Assembly: GCA_037176705.1 (NCBI GenBank)
Contig: CM073898.1
Coordinates: forward strand, 21,994,488 to 22,058,487
DNA: 64,000 nucleotides
Direction of reading: 5' to 3'
DNA from: Molossus alvarezi
Taxonomy: Eukaryota; Chordata; Mammalia; Chiroptera; Molossidae
The position numbers were made by a program, and so were the translations under genes. Below, piece after piece: positions 33,181 to 44,590 of this stretch (the stretch's first letter is position 1; each line of letters begins with the position of its first letter). A model generated the notes under the pieces. That model was not told the DNA's origin and did not search any database. It worked only from the letters and a program-made list of their open reading frames with translations.

Positions 33181-33447
33181 GCCCTGGCCGGTTTGGCTCA
33201 GCGGTTAGAGCGGTTAGAGTGTCGGCCTGTGGTCCGGAGAGACCCGGGTTCGGTTCCCGCTAAGGACACGTACTTCGGTTGCAGTTTGTCCCCGGCCCTG
33301 GTTGGTCGTGCGGGTGGCAGCCACTCGATGTGTTCCTTTCACGTCGATATTTCTCGCTTTCTCTCCCTTACCTCTCTCCCTCCCACTCTATCTGTACAGG
33401 AAATGGAAAAATATCCTCGGGTGAGGATAAAAAAAATAAAAAAAAAT
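33181..33447 (+). mobile_element. VES SINE, type A, with duplicated A-box segment
   Basis: Full-length, with 3' block TCCTCGGGTGAGGA and an A-rich tail. The head contains GCGGTTAGAG twice in a row (about 33199-33218), a 10-bp tandem duplication next to the A box that is not seen in other copies. TSD AATAATTTTC at 33171-33180 and 33448-33457. Confidence 0.93.
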
Positions 33448-33629
33448 AATAATTTTCAATTATACCAAATTAAGGTGAAAAAATTAACACCTCACTTCCT
33501 AAAATTAAACAATCAAAGGATTATAAAGTAGCTAACATTTGGCATTGGCATCGGCGAGGGAAGTGAGCTGGTCCCCACACCCCGCCACTGGTTAATAGCC
33601 ACCAGTGATCAAGCTTGATTCCTCTCTGC

Positions 33630-33705
33630 CCCCCACAGCCTGGCCCAGAGCAGGTGTTGGGCCTAGAGAAGGCTCTCAGTAATTCATTGCTTTATGTATG
33701 AACGG
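33630..33705 (+). mobile_element. L2 3'-end fragment
   Basis: GCCCAGAGCAGGTGTTGGGC, then CTCTCAGTAATTCATTGC and TATGTATGAACG match the end of L2. Weak but ordered. Confidence 0.5.
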
Positions 33706-33713
33706 AGTTTTAA

Positions 33714-33937
33714 AAAATACATTTTTCATTGATTTCTAGAGATAGAGGCATGAAAAGGGAGGGGAGAGGGGAGAGAAACATCGATGCGAGAGTGAAACAT
33801 GAATCGGCTGCCTCCTGCTCGTCCCCTCACTGGGGATCCAGCTGCAACCAGGGGTGTGCCCTGACCGGGAATGGAACTGCTATCCCTGTGTGCATGGGAT
33901 GACACCCAACCAACCGAGCCTCTCAGACCAGGGCATG
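33714..33937 (-). mobile_element. VES SINE, type B, minus strand, old
   Basis: CATTGATTTCTAGAGATAGA, a GA-rich block, GAATCGGCTGCCTCCTGC, GCCCTGACCGGGAATGG and GACACCCAACCAACCGAGCC are the reverse complement of a type B copy. It is diverged; the head ends at CCAGGGC. Confidence 0.85.
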
Positions 33938-35264
33938 AATGAATATTTAATGTCAACAAAATGCTCTTCAAGGAGCATACTCTTCATTCCATGCGTGGGA
34001 TCAGCTGGGCAGTAAGCACATTCAGATTTAGCCTTAGTGAGTCAAAATGGCCCTTGCTAATGTCCTGACGAAGTCCAGGGTCAGCGAGAGCACCTGACAT
34101 GCCTTCCTTGTGCGGGGCCTTCATCTGCATAATGGAAAGAAGTCCCTGGGTCAGGGACCATACACCCTTGTTGGTTGTTGGCAGCCTCCTGCATCATCTA
34201 TAAATAATGTTTTATACATTCATTAGCATAATTAGAACTCTTTTAATAGCCAAGGGAAAGTGGGCCTGTTCTCTCCCTTTGTGATGCTGATTAGCCACCC
34301 ACTCAGCTACTGCAGCTCTATCGTGAAGGTACCTGAATGGAGTAGCTTTGAACACAGCCTGTCACAGGACATTGAATCAGGGCTATTAGGTGCCAAGGGG
34401 ATCTGTCATTACTGAAACGGGACATTTGCAGCAATGGGAATCACACTGCACAAGGAGTCTGGAGACCTAGATTGTACTGTGGATGCTGCGTGGGGTTTGC
34501 ATGGTGATTTGTTTCTCTGACCTTAATTTCCATTCCTATAATCGAAGAGGTTGGCTCATGTACTCTTTAGAGTTGCCTCCAACTAAATGGCTTCATGTTT
34601 GTTGAAGAGTTTGCCGGACGAGTGCTAACTCCAGGTCTAGAATGTGAGGTCTTACATTGACTCTGGAGACTGGAGCCAGACAAACCTTCACAGGCACTGT
34701 CGCCACTACGCATAATGTGTACATGTTGGTATTTTGCAAACGCACCTGTAAAATTGGAAAAATAATCGTTCCCTCCTATTATAATGTTGTTGTGATGATT
34801 AAATTATTATATGTTACATTTGAAATGATTAACATATAGCCAGGGTCAGGGTAACACCAAATAAATATTGCTTATTTGGAGGGAGAGAGGGATATTATTA
34901 CTAAACATTGAAGAGCAACTGACACTTGAATCTTCACAGTGAGAAATGCAATGACAAGAATTGATTCCCAGACCTATTCTGCTGAGCATCACTGACCTCC
35001 ATACAAACTGTGAATGCAGCCAAGTCAATCTCCTATTTCTAAGCATATAGAATATCTTAAGGTGATTTTTCTTTGGACCAAAAAATGCTCTTTGCTCTTT
35101 GCTTAGGGGTACCAGGGCAGGCTTACATATTAGTACTTCTTTTAAATTTAAAAAGATAATAAACCCATATAATTATTCTGCTGGACAAATTATCTACATG
35201 TATGTAGATATGTGCGCTCATCAGTGTGTTTAATATATATATATAGAGGCAAATTCCTCCTTAA
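33938..35264. other. Gene-free DNA with a degenerate MIR
   Basis: Apart from the MIR at 34650-34880 nothing is recognised. A TA-rich run (TATATATATATAT) occurs near 35230-35245. Confidence 0.5.
34650..34880 (+). mobile_element. MIR SINE, degenerate
   Basis: ACTCTGGAGACTGGAGCCAG, CACCTGTAAAATTGGAAAAA, TATAATGTTGTTGTGATGAT, CACCAAATAAATATTGC follow the MIR order. The central part is poorly conserved. Confidence 0.65.
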
Positions 35265-35525
35265 AAATTTTAATTGAATTTATTAGGGTAACATTGGTCA
35301 ATGAGATTGTACAGGTGTCAGGTATACACTTCTGCAATACATCTCAATACATCTCCTGCAGACTGTGTCATTGTTCACCACCCCAAGTCAGGTCTCCTGT
35401 ATTTGTTCACATGATGCACAGTCCCAAGTTTGGAAAAAACAACAGAAGTGAAAATCCTTTGATCCTGGTTTCATTGACCCATTTCTCTACAACCCTCCCA
35501 AACTTCCCCCACAAAATATAGCTAT
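35265..35525 (-). mobile_element. Older L1 3'UTR, antisense
   Basis: TTAATTGAATTTATTAGGGT, AACATTGGTCAATGAGATTG, GGTGTCAGGTATACACTTCT, TTCACCACCCCAAGTCAGG are the antisense form of an older L1 3' end. 5'-truncated, no ORF part recognised. Confidence 0.75.
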
Positions 35526-35639
35526 TTTTATTAGTTTTGTATGTAATTTCCAGGGTTAAAAAAAAAATCCAAGATTATCGCTTCCCTTTGTTTTCATAAA
35601 AGGTAGCATATCCTATGCCTCTCTGCATCTTGATCCCCA

Positions 35640-35829
35640 CCCCTTTATTGATTTTAGAGAGAGAAGAAGTGAGAGGAAGAGAGAGAGAGAAATATTGATT
35701 GGCCGCCTCCTGCACACCCCCCACTGGGGATCGGGCCCACAACCTGGGCATGTGTCCTGACTGGGGATCGAACTGGTGACCTCTTGGTGCCTGGGCTGAC
35801 GCTCAACCACTGAGCCACATGGGCCAGAC
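35640..35829 (-). mobile_element. VES SINE, type B, minus strand
   Basis: TTTATTGATTTTAGAGAGAG, TGGCCGCCTCCTGCACAC, CCACTGGGGATCGGGCCC, TGGGGATCGAACTGGTGAC and CAACCACTGAGCCACATGG. TGCATCTTG and TGTATCTTG around it may be the remains of a TSD. Confidence 0.9.
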
Positions 35830-35849
35830 TGTATCTTGCTTTTTGACCT

Positions 35850-36435
35850 AACTTTCTATCCTTTCACACACTGAGGCAGACTGTATTTTTCAAAAATAGC
35901 AGCAACAGTAGCTTCCCATCGCACCTGCTCTGCTTCCAACGTGACTTTGACCGTCTTCCTACCAGGAGATGGTTCGATGTCTCCTCTCCTTGAATATAAA
36001 TGGGATTGTGGCTGTGGAGGAAGTAATGCTACATAATGAGGGTAGGACAGAAAAGACAATACAGTTTCCTCCTGGCTTTCTTCTTAGGATGCTGCTCTTG
36101 GAACGATGCTGTAAGGAAGCCTAGGCAATCACATCGAGAGGCTCTGTGTAGGTATTGCAGCTTCAGCCTCAGCTGAGGTTCCAGAACCCAGCATTCAGCC
36201 TCATCCTTATGAGAGAACAGCCCTTCCCAGTACTTCAGCCTCCAGCAGTGGAATCAACTCCCAAGCTTCACGTCTTTCCATTTGAGGACCCACAACATGT
36301 GGAAGAGAAATAAGCTGTTCCTACTGTGCCCTTTCAGAATTCTTGACCCAGAGAATCCATAAACACAATAAAATACTTGTTGTTTTATATTACTACGTTT
36401 GGGATGGTGTGTTATGTGGCAATAGTAACCAGAAC
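35850..36435 (+). mobile_element. MaLR-type solo LTR (MLT1-like)
   Basis: The 3' part ATTCTTGACCCAGAGAATCC, AATAAAATACTTGTTG, CTACGTTTGGGATGGTG, GTTATGTGGCAATAGTAACC matches the end of MLT1-type ERVL-MaLR LTRs, including the AATAAA-type poly(A) signal. The 5' boundary is uncertain. No internal viral sequence is present. Confidence 0.65.
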
Positions 36436-36449
36436 GGAGTTTCTGCACC

Positions 36450-37050
36450 CCCCCCCCAGCTTTATAATATTCTATTGTAGAGCTATACCATATTTAACTA
36501 CATCCTCATAGATGACAGCTTAGGTAGATATAACTTTTGGCTTTTGAAAAAATCCTATAATAAATAACCTTGCAAATATTTTAAATAGATGCAGACATAT
36601 GTATGAATGAATTTTCTGAAGTGGGATTTCTGGAGCAAGGATAAATGCATTTGGAAGTTTGGTTGCTATTTCCCAATTGACTTTTATAGGGGCTGTGTGC
36701 ATTTACACTCACATCTACAGTATCTGAGAGGGCTTGCTTTAATACAGTCATGCTGAAGTGTGTTGTTGAACTTTTAGCTTTCGCTATTCTAATAATTTAA
36801 AAAATGGTATTTTGTAATTATAATTTGCATTTCTTTTATCTAGTATAAATTTGAACCACTTATATGAATATTCTTTTATGTAAGATTTTTTTTAGGTTCT
36901 ATTCCAATTTATAGGTTCTCATATATATTAAGTAAATTAGTCCTAAACCTACAAAATGATTTGCAAATAATTTTCTTGTAATTTTTCTTACTTTCCTTAC
37001 ACTATTTTGTGTGGTGTTAAAGATTTTGATTTTATGTGATTAAAGTTATC
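36450..37050 (-). mobile_element. Old L1 3' region, antisense
   Basis: Starts at a C-run (36448-36458). AACTTTTGGCTTTTGAAAAA, AAGTGGGATTTCTGGAGCAA, ATTTCCCAATTGACTTTTAT, TTATAATTTGCATTTCTTTT are antisense forms of the L1 3'UTR. Very diverged. Confidence 0.6.
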
Positions 37051-37059
37051 ATATGGAAC

Positions 37060-37547
37060 CACAAGAGACTCTTAACAGGCAAAACAATCTTGAGTAAGAA
37101 AAACAAAGCTGGACATATCACATTTTCTGATTTCAAAATATATTACAAAGCTATAGTAATCAACACAGTATAGTACAAGCATAAAAACAGACATATAGAC
37201 AAATGGAACACAACAGAGAGCCTGAAAAAAGAAAATCCTGCCATTTGTGACAACATGGATGAACCTGGAGGACATCATGCTAAGGAAAATAAGTCAGACA
37301 GAAAGACAGATAGTACATTATTTTACATGTGGAATAAAAAAACAGAGAATGGAATGGTAGTTGCCAAAAGCTGGTGGCTGGAGGAAATGGGGAAATGTTT
37401 ATTAATGGGTACAGACTTTCAGTTATATAGGATGAATAAGTTCAGGAGATCTAATTTAATTTATAGCATGATGACTACAGTTAAGAATACTGTACTGTAT
37501 ACACAGTACTTAAAATTTGCTAACAAAGTAGACCTTAAGTGTTCTCA

Positions 37548-37581
<34 letters not shown>

Positions 37582-37720
37582 ATTCACTGTAACTCTGTGA
37601 GATGATAGATATGTTAATTAGCTTGACTGTGCTGATCATCTCACAATGTACACCTTAAATTCATAAAAATTTTAGTTGTTAATTATACCTCAATAAACCT
37701 GTAAAAATAAAAGTAAAATA
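37060..37720 (+). mobile_element. Old L1 3' region, plus strand, internally deleted
   Basis: ACAAAGCTATAGTAATCAAC is ORF2-like. ACAACATGGATGAACCTGGA, GAAAATAAGTCAGACAGAAA and TGTGGAATAAAAAAACAG mark the ORF2 end, and TTAATTATACCTCAATAAAC the 3'UTR end. ORF2-like and 3' parts join abruptly near 37215-37235. It carries a CA run at 37549-37580. Confidence 0.75.
37549..37580 (+). repeat. (CA)n microsatellite
   Basis: About 15 CA units inside the old L1. Confidence 0.9.
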
Positions 37721-38589
37721 AAGAGTGGATGTGGAATTGGACTAAACATTCTTTCATCTTGTTTTCATATAATCATGTGATATATTTTGTTCAAAGAACT
37801 CTTAATAATATGATGGATTTTAGATGTGAGTCATCCTTTTGTCAGTTTTGTAAGGTTTTGATTTTATTGTTTTAATTGCTTGGTAAAAGAATATGAACAT
37901 TTTCTTCCATGTCCATTGGAGTCATCTCCTTCTTATTGGTTTTCCTAAACTAGTGCCCAGTTTGTGCCCCAAAGGTCACTGTGAAGCTTTGGAAGTGCCC
38001 TGGAACTTAAAGACCTTGAGAAGCACCTGGCTTCAGATACCAGAGTCAGGACTTCTGATTTAGCACCACAATCATGGACTTTTTAGGGGTCTGAAGAAGT
38101 CACTTAACATTTTCATTTATCCCTTTATTTTATTTGATTGTTGGCACTATTACAGACATCCCTCATTTCCCCTCCTTGACTCACCTCTACTCACTCCTTC
38201 CTCTATCCTTCTCTTCACTGGATGTTGGCAATTATTGGCGATATTTGAACATCGTGATTTACTAAGATCTTAAGACATATCCTTTATGACGGTCAAATAA
38301 ATAGTTGATAAAAACATGTATTCACACGAAACATACAAAAGATGACCTCTGTTCTCTATCTCCTGATTCATCACCCACCCCCCCCCCCCACCGCCCTGTT
38401 AACTCCCAGCCACGTGAACACTGCTCACCTTTCCTTCTGGATTCCAATGTGTCTCCTTTACTGTCCTCCTCCCTGTCCTTGATTTTTCAGACTGCAACAC
38501 ACTCTGTACATTACTTACCGAACCTTGGCGCCTTGTATGCTCAGAGTATGCTCGTGGTTTTTTTTGTTGTTGTTGTTGTCATTGAATAT
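37721..38589. other. Gene-free DNA
   Basis: 37740-37910 may be old antisense L1. A C-run at 38380-38391 and a pyrimidine-rich stretch at 38400-38480 are present. No gene is recognised. Confidence 0.45.
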
Positions 38590-39700
38590 TTCTTTCAGTT
38601 GTTTTTAAAGAGCCCTTCTTGTGGTAAAACCTCAAATGTCAGCCCTCAAAATTAAATCAAAGTATTGGTGGGTATACAGACCCAGGTTCAATGTTCTTTT
38701 CCTTCAACACTGTACACATGTAATTCCATTATGTTCGTGTTTTCAGTGTTCAGCTGTGATTGAGGCTGATATAAATTTGATATTTTATTCTTTGTGGGTG
38801 CTACTCTATTTCTCTGGAAACCTTTATCAATTTTGCTCTTTTTAATGGTCTCTCAATGTTCTTTCTTTATATTTTTACCTTTAATTCTGATACATTGTTA
38901 CTGATGTTTTTTAGAAATTATTTTTCCATTTTCTTTTTTATAAATCATCCCCAGACATCTATTTATAAACATTAAATTTTCTTTTGAATTTTTAAATCTC
39001 TTTAGTCATTCCTGATGATATCAGAGAGTTCCTTTATCAGATCTTCCAGGAAATAATTTTATTATTCTAGCATGTAGATTTTGTTATATATCTTGTCTAT
39101 TAAATTGTTTATATTCTTGAACCCATATTTCTACTCTGTCCTGCTTTGAGTTACTGATATCTTCACTTATCTTTTTCAGTGTATTTTGTAAATGCTTATT
39201 TTAAAACTTTAAACTATCTGGTCCAATACTTGTGTCTCATCTATCATAGGTTGTTCATCCTGTACTCTAGCCCTCAAACTCTGGTTATTCTTGCTTGGAG
39301 CTCATTTTGCCCTAGGAATTCCAGCTCTCTTTTTGCTATGGGTAGAAAAGAGGCCAAATAATGCATGCTATTGCTGTGTCAGCTTGACCATCCGTCCCCA
39401 TGTGTGGTCCTCATTCGAGGGACAACTCTGCTCCTTAGAAACGCCTCTCATCTTTGCCCTGGGCACTGATATTTTGCAGGAACTTTATACACTTAGTAGT
39501 TTTTTGGATTTCTCTTTCTATTATGTATGTATTTGTAAATTCCTTCACTTTCTATGGGGTTTGTGTTGGTTCCACTTTTTGTTCTAATTTGTAGGAGTTC
39601 ATCGATATTTTATAAACTAGTCAGTCCCTTGTCTGTTTTAAACATGGAAATCATCTTCTAGTCTGCCACCTTCCTGATAACTATGTCAAATGCTATGCTA
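38590..39700 (-). mobile_element. Probable ancient LINE (L1/HAL1 ORF1 side), antisense
   Basis: Long T/C-rich text with features of antisense L1 ORF1 and 5' regions: CTATTTCTCTGGAAACCTTT, TTGCTCTTTTTAATGGTCTC, TTAAAACTTTAAACTATCTG, AATTTGTAGGAGTTCATCGA. It is too diverged for a frame. Extent and family are guesses. Confidence 0.4.
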
Positions 39701-40239
39701 AGGGTAACTCCTGGAGACTGGAGAAAATGCAATTTTCCAGAGAAAAATTTTACTTGAAAATGGGGAGGACATGACTAGAATAAAATACACCTAATTACAG
39801 AGCTTGAGGCAAAATGTTGATGACATTCGAGGATGAACCATGAGACTGCAAAGACATTTGGTAAGGTGGCAGCCCTCTAAGGCTGTATCCTTATTAAGGT
39901 GTCCTGTAAGGTTGTCTTACCTGGAGGGAAAGCTTGAGAGGCACAGTTAGGAATGAAGTCTCGAGTCCTTTGCTCGGCACAACAGGCCTTTTAAGGTCTG
40001 CCTAGCTTGCTCTCCTCAGCTTCTGTCACTCCCGTGACCTTATACATCAGCCACACTGAATGACTATTAAGTTATTAAAATAAATTCTGGTTTGCAGGTC
40101 CACTGAAATAGCTTTCCAGATGCTTTTTCTTATTTTGTAATACAGCTGATGGTGAGTGGCTTCTTGTCATATTCGGTACCACTGCCAAAACTGATTTCAA
40201 CTCTGTAATCCACTAAAAATGATGTGGTGTGTTCTCTTC
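39701..40239. other. Gene-free DNA, no repeat recognised
   Basis: About 540 bp without a recognisable feature. Confidence 0.5.
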
Positions 40240-40690
40240 TGTTATGGGTTGAATTGCTGACTCCCCTCATTCATACATTGAAGTGCTAATTCCCTGAGAC
40301 CTCAGGAGGTGACCCTTTTTGGAAATAGGTTGGGCAATTAGTTACCCAGCTATAATGAATTAACCAGATGCAATTAGTTAAGACGAGATCATTAGGGTGG
40401 GTGCTAGTCCTATACGCCCTGGGTCTTTATAAAAGGGGAGAATTCGGACTTGGAGATGTGCACAGAGAGAATGCTGTGTGAGGAGACTCAGGGAAAACAT
40501 GGCCAGCTAGACCCCAAGGAGAGGGTTCTGGATCGGACATTTTTCTCACAGTCCTCTGAAGAAACCCACCCTGCAGACACCTGCTTTCAGACTCCTGACC
40601 TCCAGAATGGTAAGACAACACATTTCCGTTGTTTCAGCCACCGGTTTAGGGTAGAGTATTTTGGCAGCACTCGTCAAGTATTATTATCCA
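40240..40690 (+). mobile_element. MaLR-type solo LTR (MST/MLT-like)
   Basis: Begins TGTTATGGGTTGAATTGCTG; has GACCCTTTTTGGAAATAGGT, AATTAGTTAAGACGAGATCA, TTAGGGTGGGTGCTAGTCC, GACTCCTGACCTCCAGAATG and TTCCGTTGTTTCAGCCACC in the order of ERVL-MaLR LTRs. No internal region or second LTR is seen, so it is solo. Confidence 0.8.
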
Positions 40691-40910
40691 TTTCTCAGAT
40701 TTAGCAATTTGCTTCTTTTGAGAGCCATTTTGATAAAGACATAGAGGTTTTTGGCTTGTTTGATTTTTTATTTTGTTTTTACTTTATCTTAAAATGAGAT
40801 ATATCTTAAATATAGTTACTTTATACATAACAGTAAATAGAAAACCACAAACTACATTTAGATGTGAGTGCTGAGGATACATTTAGTCTTACTTCCCAGC
40901 TAAGTCTCCG

Positions 40911-41042
40911 ACAGAGCAGCCTCACCAAATAATTATAATTTAGGTTTTATAAAAAATCACAGTGTACATGACTCAGACAGAGCAGCCTCACCAAATAATT
41001 ATAATTTAGGTTTTATAAAAAATCACAGTGTAGATGACTCAA
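40911..41042 (+). repeat. 66-bp tandem duplication, two near-identical copies
   Basis: ACAGAGCAGCCTCACCAAAT begins at 40911 and again at 40977. The two 66-bp copies differ at about two positions (TACATGACTCAG against TAGATGACTCAA). No further copies. Confidence 0.95.
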
Positions 41043-41212
41043 TGTCATGCACTTTCTGGGTCACTTGCATGTAGTTGAAGCTGTTAATTTTAAATCTACA
41101 TGCTAAGAGTCCACTTGTCATAGTTCTCTGATGGACCTGAAATGAACCAGCCTGAGACAGAGTGAAAAATGGTGGAGAAAATTGTGGCGTGAATGTAAAC
41201 CATAGTTTGTTT

Positions 41213-41262
41213 GTTCATTCATTCATTTGTTCGTTCATTCATTCATTCATTCATTCAACACA
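41213..41262 (+). repeat. (ATTC)n microsatellite
   Basis: About eleven ATTC units with a few changes (TTTG, TTCG), probably grown from the L2-like end of an old repeat, since CAACACAGATTGTATCAGG follows. Confidence 0.85.
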
Positions 41263-41859
41263 GATTGTATCAGGTGCCATGGGATGATTCATGGCTGTAA
41301 ACATAGGGTGACATAACACAGTGGGAGAAGAGCTTTGGGAACAGGAATGTATTGAGTCGGCTGAACCCCCATGCATCTGAACTCACCAGAGTTCTGTATC
41401 CACGGGGCATTTCCAGTGTTATTTGCAAACAGGATGTCAAAGAAGAGGGCAGACTTGCATATTTGCAAATTACACTTATCTTTTTTGCTCACAACCATGT
41501 TTTATTGTCCCGTTGGGCTTCATTTACAGCACACAAGTTCAAAAAAGAAATTATTAAGAATTTCAAGGCAACGGCCGCAGAGCATTACGTCACACGCAGG
41601 GCCCTTTTGAATGTGGCCCCTGTGAGAATGCACAGGTTGCACACCCGTGAAACCAGCCTTGTCTGGGCCAATTGAAGGTTCCCTCCTTGGCATCACCCAG
41701 TGATAATAGTATTGCTGCCTGATGAGAAAGGAGAAACACCTCAGTGACAAAGATCTCATGGATGAAAACCCTAGAGCCACCAAAGGGCAATTTCATGAGC
41801 TGCTTCACCGAGGTGAACACTGCTTGTACATTTAAATTCTGGTCAGAGGGGGAGCAACG
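41263..41859. other. Gene-free DNA
   Basis: No repeat or gene recognised. Overlapping open frames on both strands (41352-41783) have no domain. Confidence 0.5.
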
Positions 41860-42080
41860 CCAGGTGCTGCTGATTGCTGTGCAGTGGCATTCAGGAGCCC
41901 TGTGCTCTGGTTCCAGCTTCGTCATCACTGAGCACGGCACAGTGGCTGTGAGTGTCAACACTGCCATCTGTGCAATGGGGATACTCCTGCCTACCTCACA
42001 GGGCTGCTGGGAGAAGTACATAATGGACGATAAAGGTGCCTAACAGGTGGTAATAAATGTAGCTTTCATTCCCATGTTAG
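41860..42080 (+). mobile_element. MIR SINE
   Basis: GTGCAGTGGCATTCAGGAGC, CTCTGGTTCCAGCTTCGTCA, CATCTGTGCAATGGGGATAC, CCTACCTCACAGGGCTGCTG, AGGTGGTAATAAATG follow the MIR order. Confidence 0.75.
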
Positions 42081-43761
42081 AGATGTGTTGATTCTGTGCA
42101 ATAAGAACACTAAATCAACAGCAGCCCTGTTCTGAAGGAAGTCGGACGGAGGATTAGAGGCTCCGCCACTTCGCTCCAGAACTGTGGTTCCAAGGATAGT
42201 TGTAGGCTGACTGTTCAGGGTGATTATGTCTCTTGATATTCACAAAGTTTTATCATCTCAGTGAATTATTAAAATTACTGAAACTGTATTTTTGGTAATT
42301 ATCAATTATTTAATTACAGAGTTGCACACATGGGAGAAAACAAACAGTTGTGTGCATAATGTGCACCTTCTTTGGACTCTGTTATAACCTATGGCTAAAG
42401 TTGCCTAGGGTATCCATATGTACACACATATACATGTATTATTTCACTTCCTGCAAATGAATTATATTCAAATTTCTCCATTTTTTGGCATCCAATATGT
42501 CCACTTCTCACTCCCTGGAAGACTCAGGGAACCAGCCAATGTTGGCCAGTCTGCTGCTTAGATCCCTGTCCCCGTCCACCAAACTGGTGCAGTGTCTATT
42601 TGTGCTCAGTGTTTTTTTCATTCTGTAAATCTGCAGTTGCTGCAGTCCCTGACACGTGACTCTGTGGGTCTGTGAGAACGTACTCCTGGCTGGGAAAGAC
42701 TGCGTGGTCCACTTTACACTGGCATCTCACCGAGGTAAGAAGGGGAATGAGGAAGGAATCCGAGAGCTTTACCAGCGCCTCAGGCTGGGGGCCGAGAGCC
42801 AGAAAGGAGTTCCACCCAAGGAGCACTTCCAAGGACCTGGCCTGGCCTAGGGATAGGTTGACACAGACCAAAGATTCTTCCAGATCCTACCTTTTCTTCC
42901 CCCAAGTATGCTCCCTCGAAATGCGCAGATGGTTTCCAGCCATGCTCCATGTCTGCCCTGACGATATTTCTTAAACCCTTAGCCGTTTTCTCCTCCAAGG
43001 CCTAAGACAGTGCAACTACATATTTTAAAAGAGTGTAGTAATTCATAGAGCAACTTAATATTTTTCCCCTGTTCAACTCCATTCTCCTCTAGAGGAATTT
43101 GTCTTCCTGACATTGAATGAAAATGTGGAAAGTGTCCATCGTTTCTCTAGCTCCCCCTATAGTAGATTTTAAAAACAATAACACTCTAGATCACAGCGGG
43201 CACAGATCAGTAATTAAAATGTCTTCTCCAAAGTAGTAAAGTTTTCTCACTGAATTCCAGATTCACACATCTCCCTTCCTTCAGTTGGGGACCTGCAGTG
43301 GTGGGTGGTGGGTCTTCTCTCTTTTTCCCATCCTCATGTCCCCTTCTTACTTCTCTTCATCGGTTTCTTCTCGCCGGGCAACTTCCGGCTCCAGCAAGGT
43401 TGGCATGAGGGCATGGGTGGTGGGAAACATCTCTGTTGACCAATCCTCTTTTGAGAGGGTGTGTTATCCTTTCTGGGCTTGACAGTTGCTTATAGCTGAT
43501 GCTCTCTCAGGGCGTGTTCTTGTACGTTCATAGAACACCCACTTCCCCAGACAGGACCATTTCTTAGGAGGGGGTGACGTAGCTCTCTGGGTTAACTACT
43601 TAAGTGAAAGCTGTCTTCTTGCGTGGAAACTCAAAGTACCCCAGGCTCGATCCTGGCAAGTGGTTCATAGTTAGGCCCTCGCATGTACTATTTTGCCCTT
43701 GGATTTTGGGGTTTGATCTCATTTCAACATCCCGTTGCATGAGGATGGAGAAAAGGAAGGC
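42081..43761. other. Gene-free DNA
   Basis: No repeat or gene recognised. 42600-43000 is GC-richer and holds short open frames on both strands without motifs. Confidence 0.5.
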
Positions 43762-43960
43762 AGGGCTGTAGCGCGGTGGTTGAAAGCAACGGCTTCGTGG
43801 TTCAAGTCCTGGTTCTGCAACGAATTAGCTGTGTGAGTTGGCGCAACGTAACCTCTCAGCCTCAATATTTTACCTGTAAAGTGCAATAATAATACCTAAT
43901 TTGGAAGCTTATTATGATGGGGAAATTATTAAAATAGCTAACCCGTATGCACTCTACCAA
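43762..43960 (+). mobile_element. MIR SINE
   Basis: GGCAGGGCTGTAGCGCGGTG, TTCAAGTCCTGGTTCTGCAA, GAATTAGCTGTGTGAGTTGG, TAACCTCTCAGCCTCAATAT, AAGTGCAATAATAATACCTA match MIR. Confidence 0.85.
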
Positions 43961-44034
43961 CATGTGATATAACATCTGACCTGCAGTCTATCACAATGAT
44001 GTGGTCCTGCATTTACCCTACGGTACCAAAGTCA

Positions 44035-44240
44035 GATCATCTTCTGGCCCCATGTAACTGGTGTCCCCTTCCCCCTGGTAACCACCACACCGTCATCTGT
44101 GTCTCCGAGTTTCAGTTTTATATCCCGTATCTCAGTGAAATCATGTGGTTCTTTTTCTGACTGACTTATCTCGCTTAGAATAATGTTCTCAAGGTCCATC
44201 ATGTTGTCACAAATAACAGCATTTCATCTGTTCTAATGGC
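44035..44240 (-). mobile_element. Old L1 3' end, antisense
   Basis: TTCCCCCTGGTAACCACCAC, GTGAAATCATGTGGTTCTTT, TTATCTCGCTTAGAATAATG, AGGTCCATCATGTTGTCACA are antisense L1 3'UTR and ORF2-end sequence. Confidence 0.75.
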
Positions 44241-44590
44241 AGCTGTCCATTGACGAAGAGTTCCTTGTTTGATGGGCACTGCTTGCAATTTCCAAATGGC
44301 CCTCGTGTATAATTTTCCGTCTCCTTTGAGACATGCCCGTGCGGCCGACAGAAATGAGTGTTGTTTTCCCCTTTTTACAGACAAGCTGTTTGTGTTGTAC
44401 CGGGCAGAGGTCATGGTGACAGCACCGGACTCAGGACCCCGGTTATCTGACTCCCATGCGGACTGCCTTGTTTGTCCTCTGTCATAGCATCGTTGGTCAA
44501 ATGAGCTCTGCACTGAGGAAAAAGATGCTATTCCCTGTGGCAACACTGGGAGAAGGCTTTGGAAGAGTGGGGATTTCACCAGTGCAAGTG

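Noticed and set aside
41213..41262. Possible CRISPR-like or ordered repeat array
   Set aside because: It is a plain ATTC microsatellite; no spacers. The same holds for the 48-bp array, which has no unique spacers between units.
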